Assembly: GCA_000344275.1 (NCBI GenBank)
Contig: AORU01000002.1
Coordinates: forward strand, 186,001 to 250,000
Length of the DNA stretch: 64,000 nucleotides
Source of the DNA: Streptococcus oralis subsp. tigurinus AZ_3a
GTDB taxonomy: Bacteria; Bacillota; Bacilli; Lactobacillales; Streptococcaceae
Reading direction: 5' to 3'
The notes under the pieces were generated by a model. It did no database searches, was not told where the DNA came from, and saw only the letters and a program-made list of their open reading frames with translations. Every line of letters begins with the position of its first letter. The stretch's first letter is position 1. Shown here piece after piece: positions 55,001 to 64,000 of this stretch. A program made the position numbers and the translations under genes.

Positions 55001-56194
55001 TTAATCTGTCATTTCGGACACCAGTGTTCGATGTTCCAGTGGTAGACTGCACATAACTAGCAAGAAGATGAATCCTGACTGTATCCAGAAGAGAGCCAAG
55101 TCAAAAATTCCATGTACAGCAACTACTGTAAGGAAGGAGAGATAAAGACCGATAATTGGTCGTTTACCAGACTCCTGACTCATATCCATCATCATGTGAA
55201 CCGGAATCACCGAAGAAATGGATAGGAGAATGGTTCCAATCAAACCATAACTTAAAATAGTATCGATGTAAAGACTATGCGCGTGTTCGTGGTAAGGTGC
55301 ATGAATTCTCGGATAGGAATTCATATAGGTCAGCGGACCCTCACCCCAGATCGGATTTTGCTTGAACAAAGTCATACCCGCATTCCAGATTGAAACTCGC
55401 TCTTCCATTGAAGAATCTAGCGTTCCCATACGGACACCCAAATCGCTTGAGAAGAGGAAACAAAGGCCAATCCCGAAAACACCAATACTGAGCCAGAAGG
55501 CACGCCAGTTTTTAATGGTTGTAAAGAGATAAATGATGGCACCAGCAATGATGGCAGGGAAGGCCGTTCTATTTTGCGTAAAATTCAAACCAAATAGATT
55601 CACAAAACCTGCTAGCACACAAAAGATTTTTAACCATCTTAACTTCGTCGTTGTAAAGAGGTAAAAGGCAATCATAATACAGAAGCAACAGATAATCCCA
55701 TAGTAGTTAGGATTAAAGAAGGTCACCTCTGCACGGTTCTGGTGCCATACTTGCATATTTGGCGAAAGAAAGGCGTAGTTAAATTTCTTTACAATCTGGA
55801 AATGCTCCAAGGTAGCAAAAGCTGCAGAGAGCACACTACCAAACAAGATTGTCTGCAGTATCAGTCGAAAGAAAGCATGTGTCAGACGTTTCTGGTAATA
55901 ACTAAAGAAAATGAGGAAGAGAAACATCAGTAAAGATGCAACCAATCCAAGCCAGTTCTTGGCAACGATAGAGATGATACTACTATAGGCAATAAAAAAG
56001 AGAAGCACAGGATGTTTGATTAATCCTTTGATAATTCCCTTCATCTCCCCAGTAACAAGTAAACCTATCAAATATAAAGCAAAGAGCGCTAAGAACAAAT
56101 AAAAAGGTAAAAAGATACTTATGATCATCAAATACAAAAAGAAATCTTTTTTCGAAAGCCCTCTTATCTTATCCAGTAATCCAATTGATTTCAA
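55001..56194 (-). CDS. tacL: O-antigen-ligase-family membrane protein, probable teichoic acid ligase TacL
   Basis: This membrane protein has about 397 residues and about ten helices. It has a large extracytoplasmic loop with GEGPLTYMNSYPRIHAPYHEHAHSLYID, the conserved H-rich motif of Wzy/WaaL-type ligases, and FTQNRTAFPAIIAGA near its centre. In pneumococcus the gene next to gtfA (called rafX, later tacL) attaches teichoic acid chains to the glycolipid anchor. I prefer the TTG at 56194 (LKSIGLLDK), behind AGAAAGGATC, to the much longer frame from 56302. Confidence 0.85.
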   Translation of the reverse strand: MKSIGLLDKIRGLSKKDFFLYLMIISIFLPFYLFLALFALYLIGLLVTGEMKGIIKGLIKHPVLLFFIAYSSIISIVAKNWLGLVASLLMFLFLIFFSYYQKRLTHAFFRLILQTILFGSVLSAAFATLEHFQIVKKFNYAFLSPNMQVWHQNRAEVTFFNPNYYGIICCFCIMIAFYLFTTTKLRWLKIFCVLAGFVNLFGLNFTQNRTAFPAIIAGAIIYLFTTIKNWRAFWLSIGVFGIGLCFLFSSDLGVRMGTLDSSMEERVSIWNAGMTLFKQNPIWGEGPLTYMNSYPRIHAPYHEHAHSLYIDTILSYGLIGTILLSISSVIPVHMMMDMSQESGKRPIIGLYLSFLTVVAVHGIFDLALFWIQSGFIFLLVMCSLPLEHRTLVSEMTD

Positions 56195-56326
56195 AACGGA
56201 TCCTTTCTGTTCTGGATTTCTCCAGAAGATAAATGCTAAACTATCTTTATATTCTACCATTTTTTCCGTCATTTGGGAACAATGAACACGTTTTCGCCAC
56301 AAAAAAACTGTTTCATTAATATAGCA

Positions 56327-57768
56327 CTAGAACTGAATTTTTCTGCCGTTTTCTAATACTTGATAGGTCTGACTTTGCAAATCAATTTCTGCTACTGCTG
56401 TTACGGACTTGTCTTTATTTTGACGTTTGATTACAATGCTGTGAGCTGTTGGTGTTTCAACGTCAATAGTCCCTTCTAGGTCAAAGGCCTCTGATTGATT
56501 ACGGAAAGAAAATAGATTGAGAAGAGACTTCACCACAGGACGTTGAACTTCTTCTGCTATTTCCTCATTGGTATAGTAATGACGATTAATATTTCGACCT
56601 TCTTTGGTTTCTTCTAATAATTTCAAGTCATTTTTTCCTGCTAATAGACCCACATAGTAAACCTGAGGAATGCCTGGAGCAAAGCTTGAATCAGACGAGC
56701 GAGAAAGTACTTGACATCATCATCTCCAAGCGCAGAATAATAGGTTGAATTGATCTGGTAGATATCTAGATTGTTATACTCTGCACTAGAGTACTTACGT
56801 TTGACATTCGCTCCAACCTTATAGAGCTCATTTGAAGCATAGTCAATTTCCTCATCAGTCAGGATATCCTTGACATCCACCACTCCAATCCCATCATGGG
56901 TATCTAGTGTCGTAAACTGCTTCATCGAGCTCATCTTTAACCACTTAGCCAAGCGCTCTGTTCTGGAACTGTAAAGAGTATAAAGGGTCACCATTGGAAG
57001 GGCAAAATCGTAAACATAGTAATCATGGTCCGCTATTTTAAACTGAATCGAATAGTGTTCATGAATCTCAGGTAAGAGCTCCGTCCCATACTCAGCAGCG
57101 ATATCTCGAACTTTGTCCAATAAATTCCAAATATCTGGTTCCACAAAGAAATCATTGGTATCCAATTTCTTCACTGCATAAGCAAAGGCATCTAGACGAA
57201 TCAAATCACACCCGTTACTTGCTAGATGTTGAATCGTCTTACGGATGAATCTCATCGTTACTTCTTTGGTCACATCAAGATCAATCTGCTCCTCACCAAA
57301 GGTATTCCACAAATGTTCTACTGAACCATCTGCAAAAAGAATCTCTTGCTTTGGTGCACGATCCTTACGCTTATAAATTAAATCTACATCAGCTTGTGTC
57401 GGACGATTTTCCGGCCAAAACTTATCCCAGTTTAAAAAGAGCTCTTTAAATTCACTAGCTTCATGTTTTTCTTGATAGTCCTTATAATACTTAGATTGAC
57501 GAGAAATATGGTTAATCATAAAGTCAAACATAAGATAATATTTCTCACCTAAACGCTTAACATCCTCCCAATCACCAAACGCTGAATCCACTTCATCATA
57601 GTCCACTGGTGCAAATCCACGATCACCTGTTGACGGGAAAAATGGTAGAAGGTGAACTCCCCCAATAGCATCGCCAAAATGTTCTTCCAAATTCTCATAT
57701 AAGTCTTTAAGGTTATTTCCAAGACTATCTGAGTAAGTAATCAACATAGTTTTATTTTGAATGGTCAT
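56327..57768 (-). pseudogene. gtfA: Sucrose phosphorylase, frameshifted
   Basis: GH13 sucrose phosphorylase splits sucrose released from raffinose. The first frame starts at the ATG at 57768 (MTIQNKTML) behind AGGAGA and carries the nucleophile in [10 protein letters not shown], the acid/base in LLPEIHEHY and TLDTHDGIG. After YFLARLIQA it shifts and stops at 56641. The remaining 108 residues ([15 protein letters not shown] on) follow in another frame. Intact homologues read [18 protein letters not shown]; one T lost at 56681-56683 (TTTT to TTT) explains the change. The C-terminal domain is therefore not joined. Confidence 0.88.
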
Positions 57769-57963
57769 AGATGGTCTCCTTTTTCTGATGAAAGCCAAGT
57801 CTTATATGACCTGGCTTTGTAAATGAAAGATATTTTTAGATTTTTGTTCAGTACTAATATAAACTGCAAGTAACTAAGTACTACTTTCTTTTTTCTACAT
57901 AGAATTGTAAACAAGCTGAACTGTTCCTCTATGTATGGAATTATAAATTCCCTAAGCACTTTT
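57769..57963. other. Gap inside the raffinose operon with a hairpin
   Basis: No gene seen. AAAGCCAAGTC (57791-57801) pairs with GACCTGGCTTT (57808-57818), a strong stem between rafG and gtfA. It may lower gtfA expression or mark mRNA processing. Confidence 0.55.
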
Positions 57964-58797
57964 TTACTTCACTGCCCCGTTACTCATTCCTGAAATGATA
58001 TGTTTTTGGAAGATGAGGTAGACAATAGTTATCGTTACAATTCCCACAATATAAGATGCAAAGCTTGGCCCATAGTCATTGAAGTACTGACCTTGGTAGT
58101 TGTATTGGAAGAGAGGTAAAGTCCACATCTTGGAATCCTTATTCAGAATCAAGAGTGGCAACATAAAGTCATTCCAGAACCAGAGAGCATTGATAATCAA
58201 AGTTGTCGCATGCATGGGCTTCAACATTGGAAAAATGATTCGACGATAAGTTGTAAAACGATCAGCCCCATCGATTTCCGCAGCTTCATCCAAACTATCC
58301 GGTACACTGATTTTTATATAACCAACATACAAGAAGAGAGTCTGTGGAATAGCATAAGTTAGGTAGAGTATTACTAGCCCCCACATATTTGCTAGACCGA
58401 GTTTACTCATCATAACTGTGATGGGAATCATAATCACCTGAAATGGAACAAATATCCCTAAAATCAAGAGCGAATACATAATTGCAAAGGCTTTTTTCTT
58501 GGACATATTTCGAGCAATGGAATAAGCTGCAGCTGGAATAAAGAAAGCCACTACAATCAATGATAATACCGTAATAACTGCTGAATTCCAGAAATAGCCT
58601 CCAATTCCATCCGAAATCAATCGTTCATAATTACTCAACGTAAAAGGATTGGGCAAACTAAAGAAATGATTCATGATATCCTTAGTTGTCTTGAAAGAAC
58701 TAAATACCGTTACCAACAAAGGAACAAGTATAAGAATACCACCGACTATCAAGAGGACATATTTCCAAAACTGATTCAATTTTTCTTCTTTTTTCAT
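57964..58797 (-). CDS. rafG: Raffinose ABC transporter permease
   Basis: This MalG/MsmG-type permease has about 277 residues, six helices and the EAA loop DEAAEIDGADRFTTYRRIIFPMLKP near residue 195. It imports raffinose and related sugars with RafF and RafE; the ATPase (MsmK) is encoded elsewhere. The ATG at 58797 (MKKEEKL) follows GGAGT, and the longer frame is not needed. Confidence 0.94.
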   Translation of the reverse strand: MKKEEKLNQFWKYVLLIVGGILILVPLLVTVFSSFKTTKDIMNHFFSLPNPFTLSNYERLISDGIGGYFWNSAVITVLSLIVVAFFIPAAAYSIARNMSKKKAFAIMYSLLILGIFVPFQVIMIPITVMMSKLGLANMWGLVILYLTYAIPQTLFLYVGYIKISVPDSLDEAAEIDGADRFTTYRRIIFPMLKPMHATTLIINALWFWNDFMLPLLILNKDSKMWTLPLFQYNYQGQYFNDYGPSFASYIVGIVTITIVYLIFQKHIISGMSNGAVK

Positions 58798-58813
58798 GTG
58801 TAGGACTCCTCTA

Positions 58814-59686
58814 TTAGATTTCAAATTTCTTTGATAGCTTGATTTGGATAAGAGAAACAATTCCAATAATTAAGAATAAAATCAAGGCAATTGCATTCGC
58901 ATATCCATATTGATTACTCTTGAAAGCATAGTTGTAGACTAAAAGTCCAAGAGACGTTGTAGCATTATTTGGACCACCACTCGTCAACGCAAAAATTTGG
59001 TCGAAGGCTGTCAAACCGGATTTCAGAGCCAGAATAAAAACCATAGAAATCGTTGGAAGCAAATAGGGCAATTCAATCTTCCAAAAAGTTTGTTTACTTG
59101 TTGCACCATCAATTGATGCTGCCTCTAAAATATCATTTGGAATACTCTGAAGACCAGCAAGAAAGAGAATGATTGGCATAGCTACTCCTTGCCATAGAAG
59201 AACAAAAATAGTTGCCACTACCGCTCCGACAGGTGTCCCCAATAGACTCTCTTGTAAAAAGCTAATTCCTAAAATTTTTCCAATCGTTGGAAGACCATAG
59301 TTGAAGAATTGTTTAAAAATCAAGGAAACTGTCAAACCAGACAAAACAGCCGGGAAAAAGAACCAAGCTCTAAAGAAGGTCTGACCCTTCATCTTAGAAT
59401 TTAAGGCTCGTGCCACAACCATCCCAATCGTAATCTCTCCAACAATCAATGCCAGAGTTAAAATCAAAGTAAAGGCTATAGCTGTGAAGAATTTCCCATC
59501 AATCATCAGCAATTTGTAGTTATTCAAACCAACAAATTTATAATTATAGGTCAATCCAGTCCAGTTAGTCAAACTATAGAAAGCGCCTTGTACCATTGGA
59601 AAGTAAAAGAAGATAGCTTGTAAAGCAAGCGGGATAAGCAAAAATGTCCAACCCCAGTATTTATTTAAAAATTTTCGAATAGCCAT
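58814..59686 (-). CDS. rafF: Raffinose ABC transporter permease
   Basis: This 290-residue MalF/MsmF-type permease has six helices and the EAA loop LEAASIDGATSKQTFWKIELPYL near residue 190. It is preceded by rafE (18-base gap) and followed by rafG (16-base gap). Nothing unusual. Confidence 0.94.
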   Translation of the reverse strand: MAIRKFLNKYWGWTFLLIPLALQAIFFYFPMVQGAFYSLTNWTGLTYNYKFVGLNNYKLLMIDGKFFTAIAFTLILTLALIVGEITIGMVVARALNSKMKGQTFFRAWFFFPAVLSGLTVSLIFKQFFNYGLPTIGKILGISFLQESLLGTPVGAVVATIFVLLWQGVAMPIILFLAGLQSIPNDILEAASIDGATSKQTFWKIELPYLLPTISMVFILALKSGLTAFDQIFALTSGGPNNATTSLGLLVYNYAFKSNQYGYANAIALILFLIIGIVSLIQIKLSKKFEI

Positions 59687-59704
59687 ATCATCTTAACTCC
59701 TATT

Positions 59705-60955
59705 CTAGTCCAAATCTGCCTTCATTGGATTAAAGAAAGCATTGAGATTGTTTGCCATATTTTTCAGATTTTTATCCATCAAATAACCTGTACTTAGATT
59801 AAAAAAGTCTTCTTCAGAGTTCCAGCGTTGGCCCAACCAAACATAATGTTTGTCCGTAAATGCCAGTTTAGAAATAGCTGCAAGCGCTGAGTCTTCTTTT
59901 TCCTGTATGCCTTTTACCGCAACAGGTGATCCATCTACATCATAGTATGACTGCATAGCTTTTGGACTAGTCATATAGCTGATAAATTCTTCGGTTTCCT
60001 TAGGGTGTTTGGTAGTAGCTGAAGTTGATAATGCCATATCCCCTGCACCAACAGTGACTTCTTTTCCTACTTCTTCTCGTGGGAAGGCGAACATCCCCAC
60101 CTCAAATTTTGGATCCTGTTGATTAATTGCCGCTAACGCCCATGATCCTTGTGGCATCATCAAGGCTTTTTCACTCGAAAATGCTACCACCGAATCATTA
60201 TAAGAGGCACCACGCCAACCATCTTGAGCATTATCTGCTAATAAATCGAGTCGTTCTGCATCTGCTTTTAAAATAGCATCATCTGCAGAGATAGCATTTG
60301 GTTTTGAAAAGCGAAGGTAGTTATTAGCCGCGTCTCCACTACCCGTAAGAGTAATAAGAGAAAGTTGGTGGTAACCATTTAATGTCCAGCCTTCATTGCC
60401 TGCAACCGCAAACGGAGAATTTCCACTATCTTTTATCTTTTTGACAATCTCTTGAAACTCTTTAAAAGTCTTCGGTTCCTCAAGTCCTAATTCTTTAAAC
60501 TTCGTTTTATTGTAATAGATTCCATAAAGGTTGGCTGTTAATGGCACACTATAAATCTTGTTATTGATTGCATACTTTTCGGCATAGTCATTCTTGATGT
60601 TCTCAAGATAGGGTTTTCCTGTCATATCTGCAAAATAGCCTGCCTTCGCCCACTCCTGAAAATCCATATTTTGAGGATAGATATTAATAATATCTGGAAC
60701 ATCTCCTGATAAAATCCGAGTCTTTAGAACAATTCCAGCTGAAGGTACTGTAGTCAGCTTCACATCAATATTAGGGTGTTCCTTTTCAAAATCATCCACT
60801 ATCCTTTGCAAGGTATCTGCCATCTCGGTCTTCTGGTTAAAAAACTCAATCGTTACCTTGCCATCGGCTGATTGATTGTTCTGACCACAAGCCACTAGGC
60901 CTAGTAAACTTGCCCCAGCTACTAAAAGAAAACCTGCTTTCTTATACCATTTCAT
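59705..60955 (-). CDS. rafE: Raffinose-binding lipoprotein
   Basis: This 416-residue extracellular solute-binding protein has a lipoprotein signal (basic start MKWYKK, hydrophobic stretch, lipobox LVAC with the lipid cysteine at position 23). The rest matches the family 1 sugar-binding fold. Strong AGGAGG site. It delivers raffinose-type oligosaccharides to RafFG. Confidence 0.94.
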   Translation of the reverse strand: MKWYKKAGFLLVAGASLLGLVACGQNNQSADGKVTIEFFNQKTEMADTLQRIVDDFEKEHPNIDVKLTTVPSAGIVLKTRILSGDVPDIINIYPQNMDFQEWAKAGYFADMTGKPYLENIKNDYAEKYAINNKIYSVPLTANLYGIYYNKTKFKELGLEEPKTFKEFQEIVKKIKDSGNSPFAVAGNEGWTLNGYHQLSLITLTGSGDAANNYLRFSKPNAISADDAILKADAERLDLLADNAQDGWRGASYNDSVVAFSSEKALMMPQGSWALAAINQQDPKFEVGMFAFPREEVGKEVTVGAGDMALSTSATTKHPKETEEFISYMTSPKAMQSYYDVDGSPVAVKGIQEKEDSALAAISKLAFTDKHYVWLGQRWNSEEDFFNLSTGYLMDKNLKNMANNLNAFFNPMKADLD

Positions 60956-60989
60956 TGGAATGCCTCCTTGATAAATTTATACGCTTTTA

Positions 60990-63152
60990 TTATAGTCTCT
61001 TGAATTTATACTGTCTACTCAAAAAATCTCCTGGTGATAAGGTAACAGTTAAACCTGCATACATGAGCTCTGCACCCGAGTAAACTGCGCCATTTCCCTG
61101 CAGCTCATAAAGTCCTTCTTCCTCTAAGCCTTTTAGTTTCAAGGTTGTTTCCATCGTTTCCACAACTGATAAGACTCGGACATAGGTTACAATCGTTTGA
61201 TCTTCATAGTTAAATTGAACTGCTGCTTCATTGGATTCAGCATCGGGATTGATTAACCTATACTGATTTCCCAACTGGACTACTAGTCGCAATTCTTTAT
61301 ACAAGTTCACCTGATTAGCAATCTCAGCTTTCTCATCATCTGATAAACTTGTCAAATCAAGCTCATAACCCAGATTTCCCATCATTGCTACATGACCACG
61401 AGTTTCCAATGGTGTCATTCGTCCCATCTGATGATTCGGTACAGCTGACACATGAGCTCCCATAGAAATGGTTGGATAGAGATAGGATGATCCATACTGT
61501 ATAGGTAAACGTGCTATGGCATCAGTATTATCACTAGCCCAGACTTGTGGGAAATAACGCATCATACCAAGATCATTTCTGCCACCGCCACCAGAGCAGG
61601 ACTCAAAGAGAATATGACTGTGTTTCTCTGTCAGATAAGAAACGAGTTCGTAAAGCCCCAGCATGTACTGATGAGATTGCATCTGGGTTTCCAGATAAAC
61701 TGAACCATTCCCCAGATTAGTGATATTACGGTTCATATCCCATTTGATGTAGTCAATTTTATGATGAGAGAGGAGTTCATCTAAAACATTTTTCAAATAT
61801 TCTACTACCTGGGAATTGGCAAGATTAAGTACTAATTGATTCCGAGAATAGGTATGCTCATAACCTGGAACCTGAATAGCCCAGTCAGGATGTTTACGAT
61901 ACAAGTCGCTATCAACAGAAATCATCTCCGGTTCTAACCAAAGCCCAAACTGCAAACCTCTTTCATGGATAGCTGAAATCAGACTTTCAAGACTTCCACC
62001 CAGTTTTTTCTCATTCACAACCCAATCACCTAAAGCACGATTATCATCAAAGCGATTACCAAACCACCCATCATCTAATACAAAAAGTTCAATTCCAACT
62101 TTCTTAGCTTCATCAGCTAGTTCTAACAATTTTTCTCTCTGAAAGTCAAAGTGGGTAGCTTCCCAGTTATTGATTAGAATTGGACGCTCTTTTTTAGAAA
62201 ATTTACTTGGCATAATGTGCTTAAGTACAAAATTCTGACTTTCATGACTGATACCAGTTAATCCCTTATCTGAATAGGTCACTAAAGCTACCGGTGTTTC
62301 AAAATTTTCCTCAGGATCTAACTTCCAAGAAAAATTTTCTGGATTAATGCCAATAGCCACCCGAACTTCATTCAACTGATTCTTTTGGACAAAAGCTTCG
62401 AAGTTTCCACTATACAGTAGTTGTAGAGCAAACACATTCCCAGCATCCTCTGTAACTCCTTGATCACATAGTAGAAGAGCTGGTGTTTGAGCATGCCCAG
62501 AAGCTCCACGGTTTGAACTAATCGAAAAGATTCCTTGTTCTACCTGTTGACGTCGAACAGTCTTTTCACGAGCATAAGCTCCCTGTAAAGTCACTATTTC
62601 GTAAGCTGCAGCAGGAAAATCAGCCATAAAAGAAAAGTCCTTATGAATGACTACTTCCTGATTACTATTATTTTCCAATTTGCTATAACTAGCAATTGTC
62701 GCATCATTATCAAAAGCTATATAATACAAAGTCAGACTAAGTTTAGCTTGAGGATCTTTTAAAATCAAGACAAGCGTCTCTGTATCATCCATGCTGTGAG
62801 GAGAAGGTAAGCCCTGTGGACCATTCTGACCTTTTAAAATCTTTGCTTCTACAAATCGAAAATCTGTTACTTCAGTTTCATCGTGCTGAAACTGTAAAGT
62901 TGGTTTTCTAAAGTCACCCAAACCATGTTGTCCAAAAATTTGACGTTGCGTATCCAAACTAAAGGTTCGATTAGTAGCTATGGGATTACCAGAAAAAGCA
63001 TGATCGCGTTCATAAACACTATTAGAACCTCTATAGTTCTTAATAGTCTTTCCTAAATGTTTTAATAATAAGAATCCATCCCTATTTTCAATAATCAAAC
63101 TTAAACCTTTACTCTCAACGTAAAATAGATTATTCTCTATCCGAATTCCCAT
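60990..63152 (-). CDS. aga: Alpha-galactosidase (GH36)
   Basis: The enzyme has about 720 residues and removes galactose from raffinose and melibiose. The catalytic nucleophile is in [10 protein letters not shown] near residue 470, the acid/base in VWASDNTDA near residue 540, and the family motifs FVLDDGWFG and [14 protein letters not shown] are present. I use the ATG at 63152 (MGIRIENN) with GAGGT upstream; the frame up to 63293 would overlap the divergent msmR. It leads the operon aga-rafEFG-gtfA. Confidence 0.95.
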   Translation of the reverse strand: MGIRIENNLFYVESKGLSLIIENRDGFLLLKHLGKTIKNYRGSNSVYERDHAFSGNPIATNRTFSLDTQRQIFGQHGLGDFRKPTLQFQHDETEVTDFRFVEAKILKGQNGPQGLPSPHSMDDTETLVLILKDPQAKLSLTLYYIAFDNDATIASYSKLENNSNQEVVIHKDFSFMADFPAAAYEIVTLQGAYAREKTVRRQQVEQGIFSISSNRGASGHAQTPALLLCDQGVTEDAGNVFALQLLYSGNFEAFVQKNQLNEVRVAIGINPENFSWKLDPEENFETPVALVTYSDKGLTGISHESQNFVLKHIMPSKFSKKERPILINNWEATHFDFQREKLLELADEAKKVGIELFVLDDGWFGNRFDDNRALGDWVVNEKKLGGSLESLISAIHERGLQFGLWLEPEMISVDSDLYRKHPDWAIQVPGYEHTYSRNQLVLNLANSQVVEYLKNVLDELLSHHKIDYIKWDMNRNITNLGNGSVYLETQMQSHQYMLGLYELVSYLTEKHSHILFESCSGGGGRNDLGMMRYFPQVWASDNTDAIARLPIQYGSSYLYPTISMGAHVSAVPNHQMGRMTPLETRGHVAMMGNLGYELDLTSLSDDEKAEIANQVNLYKELRLVVQLGNQYRLINPDAESNEAAVQFNYEDQTIVTYVRVLSVVETMETTLKLKGLEEEGLYELQGNGAVYSGAELMYAGLTVTLSPGDFLSRQYKFKRL

Positions 63153-63181
63153 AAATTGTACCTCATCGATTTCTTGATAAA

Positions 63182-63207
63182 ATTTTAGCAAATAAAAGCG
63201 CTTTCTA
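63182..63207 (-). promoter_or_regulatory. aga promoter -10 and catabolite-response (cre) element
   Basis: On the minus strand the extended -10 TGCTAAAAT ends at 63182. ATAAAAGCGCTTTCTA (63192-63207) matches the cre consensus WTGNAARCGNWWWCAW at all but two positions and lies between the -10 and -35 regions, so CcpA should repress the operon in glucose. Confidence 0.6.
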
Positions 63208-63234
63208 AAATAGAAAAATGTCTCTAAAGTATGG

Positions 63235-63240
63235 TAAAAT
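63235..63240 (+). promoter_or_regulatory. -10 of the msmR promoter
   Basis: TAAAAT within TGGTAAAAT (extended -10), about 20 bases before the msmR start; the ribosome site GGAGGTGG follows. Confidence 0.5.
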
Positions 63241-63259
63241 GTTAGGTAGGAGGTGGCAC

Positions 63260-64000
63260 ATGCTCGTTTTTTCAGAATATCAGACTGGAACAATTGATCT
63301 TTCTCTTAGCTTTTACGGCTATGAAGAATGCACGCCCAACTACTCTTTTGGCCCAGCTATTCGAGATACCTATGTACTACATTACATTACTAAAGGAAAA
63401 GGTCAATTTCATTATAAGGGTAAAATTGTTGATTTAAAGGCAGGAGATTTCTTTTTACTAAAACCAGATGAATTAACATTCTATCAGGCAGATAGCCAGG
63501 ATCCTTGGGCTTACTACTGGTTGGGGATCACTGGAGGGAGGGCACCTGACTACTTTGCTCTATCTCAAATTTCTGACCAATCCTACCTCATCCAGTCAAA
63601 TAACTGTCATACACAAACAACTGCAAAACTCATCTCAGATATTGTCCGCTTTGCTCAGATTACAAAATCTAATGAATTGGCTCAACTCCACATCATGGGA
63701 CAACTCCATGAACTAATGTTTCATCTAGGAACGATTGCTCCCAATCAGAAAAAAGAGAATATTTCATCAACTCACCAGCTCTATCTTGACTGCAAACGAT
63801 TAATTGATAGTCACTATCCACAATCGCTCACCATTCAAGATTTAGCAAAAGAGCTATCGGTTCATAGAAGTTACTTAACTAGTGTGTTTAAAGAATTTCA
63901 CCAACTCTCTCCAAAAGAGTATTTACTTTTCGTTCGAATGAACCGTGCTCAACAGTTACTAGAACACACCAATGAAACGATCAAAGTCATTGCGTATTCT
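63260..64000 (+). CDS. msmR: AraC-family regulator of raffinose/melibiose genes (3' end beyond window)
   Basis: The frame is open for 247 codons from the ATG at 63260 to the window edge. The N-terminal cupin-like sugar-binding domain has [18 protein letters not shown] and [19 protein letters not shown]. The C-terminal AraC helix-turn-helix begins with [34 protein letters not shown] near residue 200. Only the last few dozen residues are missing. It is divergent from aga and in related streptococci activates the raffinose genes. Confidence 0.92.
   Translation, partial: MLVFSEYQTGTIDLSLSFYGYEECTPNYSFGPAIRDTYVLHYITKGKGQFHYKGKIVDLKAGDFFLLKPDELTFYQADSQDPWAYYWLGITGGRAPDYFALSQISDQSYLIQSNNCHTQTTAKLISDIVRFAQITKSNELAQLHIMGQLHELMFHLGTIAPNQKKENISSTHQLYLDCKRLIDSHYPQSLTIQDLAKELSVHRSYLTSVFKEFHQLSPKEYLLFVRMNRAQQLLEHTNETIKVIAYS

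Overview
The window is a streptococcal chromosome of the mitis group (Streptococcus pneumoniae, S. mitis, S. pseudopneumoniae or close kin). Evidence: two BOX interspersed repeats; a gene order I recognise from pneumococcus (rarA, 6S RNA, tRNA-Lys, PTS, prepilin peptidase, trp operon; AATGal/teichoic acid genes, paired ABC exporters, exoA, xpt-pbuX, gal genes, nmlR-adhC, czcD-sczA, pnuC, choline-type ABC transporter, teichoic acid ligase, raffinose genes); and low-GC coding with typical Gram-positive signals. The species cannot be fixed from the sequence alone. The stand-alone second trpB, and marR lying next to the ligase gene, look more like S. mitis or a relative than the pneumococcal reference strains I remember.

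Layout. 1-10.19 kb: one end of a Tn5252-type integrative conjugative element (ICE), all on the minus strand. It carries a VirB4 ATPase cut by the window edge, PrgI, a VirB6-like protein, a Maff2 protein, a VirD4 coupling protein, a PcfB-like protein, a CPBP protease, small regulators including an Spx-like protein without the CxxC switch, a C5 DNA methyltransferase and a replication initiator. The element ends inside a NUDIX (mutT-type) gene, of which only the first ~43 codons remain. 10.3-12.6 kb: DUF3013 gene, rarA, 6S RNA, tRNA-Lys. 12.9-17.4 kb: a lactose/cellobiose-family PTS with a TIM-barrel enzyme, divergent from a ROK regulator. 17.4-26.7 kb: acetyltransferase, prepilin peptidase, the trpEGDCFBA operon behind a tryptophan T-box (trpA is broken by an apparent 8-nt deletion), and a second trpB with its own T-box. 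26.7-37.7 kb: teichoic acid precursor genes, a heterodimeric ABC exporter, DUF421/DUF3290, exoA, a glyoxalase-like gene, and xpt-pbuX under a guanine riboswitch. 37.8-46.4 kb: galK-HAD-galT with divergent galR, adhC-nmlR, czcD-sczA, and a 5'-truncated pnuC.

46.46-51.25 kb is foreign. The 5' part of pnuC has been replaced by remains of a lactococcal-type plasmid: an ISS1 transposase N-terminus fused in frame to a RepB C-terminus, a nonsense-split repX, and a frameshifted hsdS stub. Next comes a complete, visibly more GC-rich ECF vitamin/nutrient transporter operon (S, T and two A subunits) of lactobacillus-like character, with its own promoter and a ~145-nt leader. The two ATPases have complementary degenerate motifs, so they predict one active and one dead ATP site, which is unusual for ECF transporters.

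51.3-64 kb: a choline/betaine-type ABC transporter operon under a MarR regulator with mirrored operators, the teichoic acid ligase gene, and the raffinose operon aga-rafEFG-gtfA (gtfA frameshifted) divergent from the AraC-type regulator msmR, which runs off the right edge.

The best candidates for something new are the plasmid/ECF module (chimeric ORF, asymmetric ATPases, structured leader), the CxxC-less Spx-like ICE protein, and the hairpin cluster between the ICE transfer genes.
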